DNA of 10,906 bases from SIG565 sp045601525. GTDB taxonomy: Bacteria > Bacillota > Clostridia > Oscillospirales > Acutalibacteraceae. The position numbers were made by a program, and so were the translations under genes. Below, piece after piece: positions 7,367-10,906 of the stretch. The stretch lies in assembly GCA_045601525.1 (NCBI GenBank), contig JAZRZR010000046.1, positions 1 to 10,906 on the forward strand. The letters are read 5' to 3'. Every line of letters starts with the position of its first letter. Position 1 is the stretch's first letter. The notes beneath the pieces are model-generated. The model worked only from the letters and a program-made list of their open reading frames with translations. It was not told the origin of the DNA and ran no database searches.

Positions 7367-7396
7367 ATTATACCACTCTTAACATTAAAAACGCAA
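7367..7396 (-). promoter_or_regulatory. extended -10 promoter of the LCP gene
   Basis: A perfect TATAAT (7372-7367) is preceded by TGG, an extended -10. A weak -35, TTGCGT (7396-7391), lies 18 bp upstream. Transcription would begin near 7360, only about 11 nt before the GTG start and at the edge of the ribosome binding site. Confidence 0.6.
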
Positions 7397-7412
7397 TAGC
7401 TGATAACAAAAC

Positions 7413-8204
7413 TTAATCTACATTGACACCCTTTTTAAGAAACTTAATGTTTACAAAAAATCCTATAATAAACAAAATGCTATATACTATTATTGCCAAA
7501 AGCAATATTGTTTTTATTGCATCTATATCGGGTATTGAATTTGTTAAAAACATATCTTTTATGCTGCTATCAAAAGCAGAAATGATAAAGAGGATTATAA
7601 TACCTAAGATTTGGTTAAGCATATAGGCTAAAAAACCAAAGAGCACCGAAAAGCCTGTTTTTCCGCTATTCATACGGTGGCCTAAAATTATACCTGTAAA
7701 GCCCCCTTGAAGCGCTACGGCAAGCTCTAAGAAAAGAACAAACAATGTCACCACTAAAATGCCTGTTATATTGGTATCAAAGGTAGTTGCAAGAGGCAAC
7801 AATATGCCCTTTAGTATTTGCATATTATCCTTTGAGTAGTAAGCCGTGAACAAGAGAAGTGTGATAACGGCAACACTCGTAAAAAGTGTTATAAGGGCAG
7901 TTAAAACCTTTGAAATATACAGTGTGCTCTTTTTAACGGGTAATGTATGTGTAAGATAAGAGGCATCACCGTAAAGGCTTGATTTGAAAAGCGGCCAAGA
8001 GCGTAACAAATTATTTATAATGATATTAAATATCATTGAAATTGTAACACCCGAACAAATTTGTGCGATTACATTAATCACTGTGGAATTATCCACCAAA
8101 AAGAAAACTCTTGTAAGGATTGCAAAGAAAATTCCTATTGAATAGAAAATCACAAGACTTTTATAAATACCTTTAAGATCATATTTTAACAGTTTATTTA
8201 GCAT
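7413..8204 (-). CDS. ABC-2 type transporter permease
   Basis: This 263-residue protein has six strongly hydrophobic segments (for example VIFYSIGIFFAILTRVFFLV near the N-terminus and TILLLAIIVYSILFIIGFFV near the C-terminus), the layout of a one-domain exporter permease. The loop LYGDASYLTHTLPVKKSTLY near residue 77 (LTHTLPVKKS) is typical of ABC-2 proteins next to YtrB-like ATPases. Its start overlaps the end of the ATPase gene by 7 nt, so the two are translated together and probably form one exporter. The substrate is unknown; homologous GntR-ABC operons in Bacillus respond to cell-wall-active antibiotics. No paired second permease is present. Confidence 0.87.
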   Translation of the reverse strand: MLNKLLKYDLKGIYKSLVIFYSIGIFFAILTRVFFLVDNSTVINVIAQICSGVTISMIFNIIINNLLRSWPLFKSSLYGDASYLTHTLPVKKSTLYISKVLTALITLFTSVAVITLLLFTAYYSKDNMQILKGILLPLATTFDTNITGILVVTLFVLFLELAVALQGGFTGIILGHRMNSGKTGFSVLFGFLAYMLNQILGIIILFIISAFDSSIKDMFLTNSIPDIDAIKTILLLAIIVYSILFIIGFFVNIKFLKKGVNVD

Positions 8205-8896
8205 TTGAACATCCTCCTAAACATTTCATCAATTGACTCACCTGTTTCGCTTCTAAGCTCCTCGCAGTCTCCACTTAAAACGATTTCACCATTATCAATG
8301 AAAATAACCTTGTCAAGTATTCTTTCTATGTCGCTTATAAGGTGGGTTGATATAAGCACAGTTGCACCTTCGTTAAAATTGGTGAGAATTGTATCAAGAA
8401 TATAATCTCTTGTAGCGGGGTCAACACCGCCAAGCGGCTCATCAAGTATATAAAGTTCTGCATTACGGCTCATAACAAGCACTAGCTGTACCTTTTCTTG
8501 CATACCCTTGCTCATTTTAGAAAGACGCATACTCTTATCAAGACCTAAATCTCCAAGTAATTTTTCAGCTTTTTCGTAATCAAAATTATCGTAAAACTCG
8601 GAAAAATACTTGATTGCCGCCCCCACCGTCATACTCTTATCAAGATAGGTGCGCTCGGGCAAGTATGCTATGATTTTCTTGCTTTGCACCCCTATAGGTT
8701 TTCCGCAAACCAGCACCTCACCTGATGAGGCCGTTAATAAATCATTTATTATCTTTATAAGTGTGGTTTTCCCTGTGCCGTTTTTGCCGAGGAGGCCTAT
8801 TATTTTTCCTCTGGGCAATGTTAAATTTATGTCCCTTAAAATTTGTTTTTTACCAAAATTTTTATTTATATTTCTACACTCTAAAAGTTCCATCAT
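8198..8896 (-). CDS. ABC transporter ATP-binding protein, YtrB-like
   Basis: This 232-residue ATPase has Walker A GKNGTGKT (37-44), a signature region LSKMSKGMQ (125-133, with SKGMQ in place of LSGGQ), Walker B LYILDEP (148-154, catalytic Glu153), a D-loop GGVDP (156-160) and the switch His185 in STHLISD. The usual Q-loop glutamine is replaced in AYLPER (77-82), as in many exporters of this group. It lies between the GntR regulator, with which it shares a TAATG junction (stop and start overlap by 1 nt), and the permease. AAAGGAG precedes the start by 4 nt; a second ATG follows at once at 8893. It powers the permease encoded next. Confidence 0.93.
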   Translation of the reverse strand: MMELLECRNINKNFGKKQILRDINLTLPRGKIIGLLGKNGTGKTTLIKIINDLLTASSGEVLVCGKPIGVQSKKIIAYLPERTYLDKSMTVGAAIKYFSEFYDNFDYEKAEKLLGDLGLDKSMRLSKMSKGMQEKVQLVLVMSRNAELYILDEPLGGVDPATRDYILDTILTNFNEGATVLISTHLISDIERILDKVIFIDNGEIVLSGDCEELRSETGESIDEMFRRMFKC

Positions 8897-9249
8897 TATT
8901 CTCCTTTAATAAATTTTGCAGCGCTTTGTTTATCAAAACCCAAATTCTCCATATCGGAAAAATATTTCTTTATAATTTGTTTTGCATATTCTTCCTTAAA
9001 GTTTTCAATTAAGGCTTTATCCTTTGTAACAAACTTTCCGTTTGTGCGCTCGGTATAAATAAGACCGATATCCTCTAATTCGCTTAATGCCTTTTGCATA
9101 GTGTTGGGGTTTACCTTTGTAAGCATTGCCAAATCTCTCACAGAGGGTAGCCTTTCCCCTGCCAAAAGGCAACCCGACACTATATGTATTTTTATTTGCT
9201 CAACCAACTGAATATAAATCGGAGTATTGTTATCAAACTTAAAATTCAT
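8896..9249 (-). CDS. GntR-family regulator, YtrA subfamily
   Basis: The protein has 117 residues: an N-terminal GntR winged helix-turn-helix (about 8-75, with PIYIQLVEQIKIHIVSG and GERLPSVRDLA) and a short helical tail of about 40 residues. The YtrA subfamily has such a tail and lacks a ligand-binding domain. The ATG at 9249 is chosen because GAGGTGAA sits 4 nt upstream; a TTG at 9264 is in frame but would place that site inside the gene. It is first in an operon with the ATPase and permease. A large palindrome over its own start site fits autorepression, relieved by an unknown envelope-related signal. Confidence 0.93.
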   Translation of the reverse strand: MNFKFDNNTPIYIQLVEQIKIHIVSGCLLAGERLPSVRDLAMLTKVNPNTMQKALSELEDIGLIYTERTNGKFVTKDKALIENFKEEYAKQIIKKYFSDMENLGFDKQSAAKFIKGE

Positions 9250-9267
9250 TACTTCACCTCTCAAGGC

Positions 9268-9318
9268 ATTGTATTACTTGACTAATACAATAATACACCT
9301 CTTTTGCTGTTTTGTCAA
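9268..9318 (-). promoter_or_regulatory. gntR operon promoter with overlapping operator palindrome
   Basis: TTGACA (9318-9313) and TATTAT (9295-9290) are 17 bp apart, a near-consensus promoter. A 24-bp palindrome at 9268-9291 has perfect 9-bp arms ATTGTATTA and TAATACAAT around CTTGAC. It overlaps the end of the -10 and the start site (near 9283), the expected place for GntR autorepression. Twofold AT-rich sites of this kind are usual for YtrA-like regulators. Confidence 0.75.
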
Positions 9319-9319
9319 C

Positions 9320-9357
9320 AAAAAAATACGGATACTGCAGTTTTTGCAGTATCCGTA
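9320..9357 (-). terminator. intrinsic terminator just upstream of the gntR promoter
   Basis: TACGGATACTGCA (9327-9339) pairs perfectly with 9345-9357 (13 bp, 5-nt loop). On the minus strand the stem is followed by TTTTTT that runs into the TTGACA of the gntR promoter. It would stop any transcript arriving from the right, so the operon is insulated. The plus strand has a weaker T-run, so plus-strand use is less likely. Confidence 0.8.
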
Positions 9358-9361
9358 AAAA

Positions 9362-9460
9362 TTATTTTTCCTTTATATCTCTTTGGGGCCAAATTTCTAC
9401 AAACTGTTGGTTGAGTTGGGTAATTTTCTTTATTGTAGCATAAATTTTAGTTTCATTCAA
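9362..9460 (-). pseudogene. possible 3' remnant of a lost gene
   Basis: This short open frame (32 codons from a TTG, open upstream to about 9486) ends in TAA 5 nt before a strong terminator. The translation has ordinary protein composition, for example ATIKKITQLNQQF and EIWPQRDIKEK. No ribosome binding site precedes the TTG and I do not recognise the family. An in-frame TAG inside the next hairpin upstream closes the frame. TTGAAT and TACAAT with 17-bp spacing occur across it, so a small RNA of about 100 nt ending at the terminator is an alternative. Apart from this, the terminators and the repeat, the region 9358-9633 shows nothing coding. Confidence 0.22.
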
Positions 9461-9470
9461 TGGATATATA

Positions 9471-9498
9471 AAAAACGGATAACCTTTTGGCTATCCGA
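9471..9498 (-). terminator. intrinsic terminator, middle of three
   Basis: CGGATA (9476-9481) and TATCCG (9492-9497) form the base of a stem extended by CC/GG with one mismatch around TTTT. On the minus strand it is followed by TTTTTTATATAT. No gene that it would serve is visible immediately upstream. Confidence 0.6.
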
Positions 9499-9502
9499 AC
9501 TC

Positions 9503-9544
9503 CCTCGCCTTTACTTCTTCGCTATTACTTCTTGCTTATTACTT
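9503..9544. repeat. three imperfect 14-nt tandem repeats
   Basis: Three units of 14 nt lie head to tail: CCTCGCCTTTACTT, CTTCGCTATTACTT and CTTGCTTATTACTT. They share the ending TTACTT. The repeat lies between two minus-strand terminators and no open frame or ribosome binding site uses it. It may be a degenerate microsatellite or part of an interspersed element. Confidence 0.6.
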
Positions 9545-9545
9545 C

Positions 9546-9581
9546 AAAAACGACAAGGCTCTGTCGAACCTTGTCGTTTTT
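9546..9581. terminator. intrinsic terminator after the membrane-protein gene
   Basis: CGACAAGG (9551-9558) pairs with CCTTGTCG (9569-9576), flanked by AAAAA and TTTTT, so the perfect inverted repeat is 13 bp with a 10-nt loop. On the minus strand it lies about 50 nt past the stop of the 9634 gene and ends the bicistronic transcript. It could act in both directions. Confidence 0.82.
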
Positions 9582-9633
9582 TGGGTAGTTTGAACTTATT
9601 GACACGAATTAAAAGTGCCTGAAAACCTATGAA

Positions 9634-10095
9634 TTATCTACTTATTTTTAATTTTTGTTTAACGAAAATAATTATTGCAAAAATCAGCAAGAAACTATAT
9701 AAAAATATTTTTACTGCATCTATAATGAATTCGTTACTTTTGAAATATACTACTTTTCCGTTGTCCTTGATATATTCAATTAGCGTGTTTTCATAACGGC
9801 CAGTTATATAAAAAACAAAATTATCTTCTTCATCATAATTTATAACAATTTGGTCTTTATGCATTAGCGTTTGCCATTCAATACTTATCGCATTATCCAT
9901 ATTGGGCAAAGTTTCATCGGTTTCTATATTTTTAGAAATCAGTTGCCCTATTACTCTCCTGTTATTGTCATCAATATCAACGCAACGTCTTCCGTTAGAA
10001 TTAATGAGAAGAAAACCAAAAATTTGCCACAATATCAATATAAAACACATAATCGCAACCAAAATACTGCCGATTATCAGTGCCCGTTTTTTCAT
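9634..10095 (-). CDS. hypothetical membrane protein with two terminal helices
   Basis: I do not recognise a family. The 153 residues begin MKKR, then a hydrophobic helix (about 5-31). A polar segment of about 95 residues with many Asp, Asn and Glu (about 32-122) follows, then a second helix (about 126-144) and a basic end KQKLKISR. By the positive-inside rule both ends are cytoplasmic and the middle faces outward. There is no cysteine lipobox at the first helix, and the only cysteines are in the first helix and at the start of the outer segment. AGGTGG lies 7 nt before the ATG. The gene starts 11 nt after the stop of the four-helix-bundle gene and shares its promoter and terminator, so the two are probably co-expressed. 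Function unknown. Confidence 0.7.
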   Translation of the reverse strand: MKKRALIIGSILVAIMCFILILWQIFGFLLINSNGRRCVDIDDNNRRVIGQLISKNIETDETLPNMDNAISIEWQTLMHKDQIVINYDEEDNFVFYITGRYENTLIEYIKDNGKVVYFKSNEFIIDAVKIFLYSFLLIFAIIIFVKQKLKISR

Positions 10096-10106
10096 CTCAT
10101 AACCAC

Positions 10107-10451
10107 CTACATTTTTTCTTTCAAGGTTTTACAACTTGAAATCAAAATTTTTCTAATTCTACCGCAAAGATTTCTCTTCTTTTTATATGTATCTTCATCA
10201 ATGGTATTTGTGTTAAATAAAAGTTGTAACCAACCCTCTGTTTCACTACATTCTTTTAGTGCTATCTCAAATTTAGAAAGCATATCTGCCCTACTCTGCC
10301 CGTAATTCGCTTCACGAATATTTGCATAAACACTGCTTGAACTTTTGCGAATTTGAAAGAGAGTGTTTGATGGTGCTTTTATGTTTTTGCAAAGCAATTC
10401 TATATAAGTTGCTAATTGTTCAGAATAAATAAGCAAATAATTCTTGGGCAT
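10107..10451 (-). CDS. S23-type four-helix-bundle protein (23S rRNA intervening-sequence protein family)
   Basis: The protein has 114 residues, almost wholly helical. The core QIRKSSSSVYANIREANYGQ (33-52) followed by SRADMLSKFEIALKECSE (53-70) and TEGWLQLL is characteristic of the S23/IVP family. Family members occur inside 23S rRNA intervening sequences, as free-standing genes in many anaerobes, and as the Avd accessory protein of diversity-generating retroelements, where a pentamer binds nucleic acid. No rRNA or reverse transcriptase gene is near. A GGAAGTGAT site sits 3 nt before the ATG. It is the first gene of a bicistron whose promoter touches a hairpin array, which suggests, but does not prove, that the array is its nucleic-acid partner. 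Confidence 0.88.
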   Translation of the reverse strand: MPKNYLLIYSEQLATYIELLCKNIKAPSNTLFQIRKSSSSVYANIREANYGQSRADMLSKFEIALKECSETEGWLQLLFNTNTIDEDTYKKKRNLCGRIRKILISSCKTLKEKM

Positions 10452-10472
10452 ACTATCACTTCCTTTGTATTG

Positions 10473-10501
10473 ATTATACTACAAATTACAAGTAAAATCA
10501 A
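10473..10501 (-). promoter_or_regulatory. sigma-A promoter of the four-helix-bundle bicistron
   Basis: TTGATT (10501-10496) and a perfect TATAAT (10478-10473) are 17 bp apart on the minus strand. The -35 box overlaps the first 3 nt of the first hairpin of the array (10499 onward), so anything bound to the array could affect transcription. Confidence 0.68.
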
Positions 10502-10690
10502 CGGCTTGCCGTTGTATATCAACAATTCCGTAAGGAATTGCATATCATCAAAGCGGAACGCTTTGTATATCATCATTGCGAAAGTATTTTTGATACACGC
10601 TAAAGCGTGATGATATGCAGTCCTAACGGACTGATGAGATACAACGATAGCGTTGCTATCGTTGATGATATGCCATTGCTTTCGCAATGG
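10499..10690. repeat. array of eight hairpin units joined by constant 8-nt linkers, with an internal inversion
   Basis: Seven intact stems and one broken one occur in 192 bp. H1 is CAACGGC/GCCGTTG (10499-10514), H2 CAATTCC/GGAATTG (10523-10540), H3 CAAAGCG/CGCTTTG (10549-10565). H4 is a left arm only, CATTGCG (10574-10580). H5 is CACGC/GCGTG (10596-10609), H6 CAGTCC/GGACTG (10618-10633), H7 CAACGATAGC/GCTATCGTTG (10642-10664), H8 CCATTGC/GCAATGG (10673-10690). Loops are 2-4 nt. Linkers are all 8 nt: TATATCAA, CATATCAT and TATATCAT on the left, then ATGATATG, ATGAGATA and ATGATATG on the right. The right-hand form is the exact complement of the left. Stems mostly open with CA and close with TG. 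Base pairing is kept while sequence differs, so structure rather than sequence seems to be conserved. Confidence 0.85.
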
Positions 10691-10712
10691 AATGAATTGT
10701 CAATCTAAGTGC
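10691..10712. mobile_element. probable right terminal region of the IS30-family element
   Basis: Between hairpin H8 (ending 10690) and the transposase stop (10705) only 14 nt remain, and sequence such as TGAATTGTCAATC resembles ends I recall from Firmicute IS30 elements. The matching left inverted repeat is outside the window, so the exact end and any target duplication cannot be fixed. Confidence 0.35.
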
Positions 10713-10906
10713 AACACTTTTTAAGATTTAGTTCAAACAAATCAACAGGTTTTTGAAAACCTAAAACCTTTTTGGGCCTGGCGTTGATCAACGCCAGGTT
10801 CTTTTTTAGAGTGACAGGGCTCACACGAGAAAGATTTCTGCCTTTAGGATAAAACTCTCTTAAAAGACCGTTTAGGTTTTCATTAGTTCCTTTTTGCCAA
10901 GCACAG
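10705..10906 (-). CDS. IS30-family transposase, C-terminal part (cut by window edge)
   Basis: The last 66 residues are present; the 5' part lies beyond base 10906. The frame begins CAWQKGTNENLNGLLREF, in which the Glu of GTNEN is the last residue of the DDE triad of IS30 transposases. RVSPVTLKKNLALINARP and KKVLGFQKPVDLF follow, the usual IS30 ending (recalled as RPRKVLGFKTP in relatives). The stop TAG is at 10707-10705. IS30-family transposases fill nearly the whole element, so its end should lie close, probably within 10690-10704 against hairpin H8. No premature stop is seen in this part, so the copy may be intact. Confidence 0.92.
   Translation of the reverse strand, partial: CAWQKGTNENLNGLLREFYPKGRNLSRVSPVTLKKNLALINARPKKVLGFQKPVDLFELNLKKCCT
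10777..10807 (+). terminator. plus-strand terminator-like palindrome inside the transposase gene
   Basis: A perfect 22-bp palindrome at 10777-10798 (arm CCTGGCGTTGA) lies within the coding sequence, encoding the LALINARP region. On the plus strand it is followed by TTCTTTTTT. It could stop outside transcription entering the IS against the transposase. The palindrome has no natural loop, so a hairpin would lose some central pairs. Confidence 0.45.

Noticed and set aside
9250..9264. Upstream TTG start for the GntR regulator
   Set aside because: GAGGTGAA would lie inside the coding sequence; the ATG at 9249 is 4 nt after it and begins the usual family N-terminus.
9383..9622. 79-codon plus-strand open frame in the intergenic region
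   Set aside because: It runs through two terminator hairpins and the tandem repeat and lacks a ribosome binding site.
9871..10305. 144-codon plus-strand open frame over the membrane-protein and four-helix-bundle genes
   Set aside because: It is antisense to two genes that have good starts and spacing; its composition is rich in Ser, Phe and Ile with no domain pattern.
10107..10451. Avd protein of a diversity-generating retroelement
   Set aside because: The fold family matches, but there is no reverse transcriptase, template repeat or variable repeat in the window.
10412..10687. 91-codon minus-strand open frame running through the hairpin array
   Set aside because: It starts inside hairpin H8, lacks a ribosome binding site, crosses the promoter and overlaps the start of the better supported four-helix-bundle gene.
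10499..10690. CRISPR array
   Set aside because: The constant part is only 8 nt and is inverted midway, and the variable parts are palindromes. There is no repeat of 20 or more nt, no leader and no cas gene.
10499..10690. Integron attC array
   Set aside because: No integrase, no cassette genes and no conserved RYYYAAC core sites; the units are far too short.

Overview
The window looks like chromosomal DNA of a low-GC Gram-positive anaerobe, most likely a gut-type member of the Clostridia (Oscillospirales or a relative). This rests on AT-rich intergenic DNA, strong GAGGTGAT-type ribosome binding sites 3 nt from the start codon, clear sigma-A promoters, compact stem-loop terminators, and gene families usual in that group: meso-diaminopimelate dehydrogenase, YitT, LCP, YtrA-type GntR/ABC, IS30 and four-helix-bundle S23 proteins. 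The assignment is inferred; no rRNA gene is present.

Layout. Bases 1-475 hold a short DtxR/MntR-family metalloregulator (+) with its own promoter and terminator. From 472 to 1943 (-), an MgtC-like membrane protein and a HAD phosphatase overlap by 4 nt (ATGA). A divergent promoter pair separates them from ddh (+, 2085-3065), which makes meso-diaminopimelate in one step. Then come, on the minus strand, dUTPase (3108-3548), a YitT-family membrane protein (3601-4452) and a Gfo/Idh/MocA oxidoreductase resembling GH109 glycosidases (4517-5770). Next is an LCP cell-wall ligase with an extra domain (5898-7349). Upstream of it is a GntR-ABC ATPase-permease operon (9249 down to 7413) with a good autoregulatory operator. 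Several genes concern the cell envelope (ddh, LCP, the YtrA-like ABC system, the MgtC-like and YitT membrane proteins), but they are mostly separate transcription units.

Bases 9250-9633 hold no convincing gene. They contain the gntR promoter/operator, three stem-loop terminators that all work on the minus strand, a 14-nt tandem repeat and a possible gene relic, which suggests a scarred region.

The right end (9634-10906) is accessory DNA and the most interesting part. A bicistron encodes an S23-type four-helix-bundle protein and an unrecognised two-helix membrane protein. Its promoter sits on the edge of an array (10499-10690) of seven intact hairpins plus one broken one. Stem sequences differ from hairpin to hairpin, while 8-nt linkers are nearly constant (YATATCAW, or its complement after an inversion point). 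An IS30-family transposase, cut by the window edge, abuts the far side. The four-helix-bundle gene plus hairpin array is the best candidate here for an undescribed system, possibly analogous in logic to REP/RAYT pairs; that link is inference.
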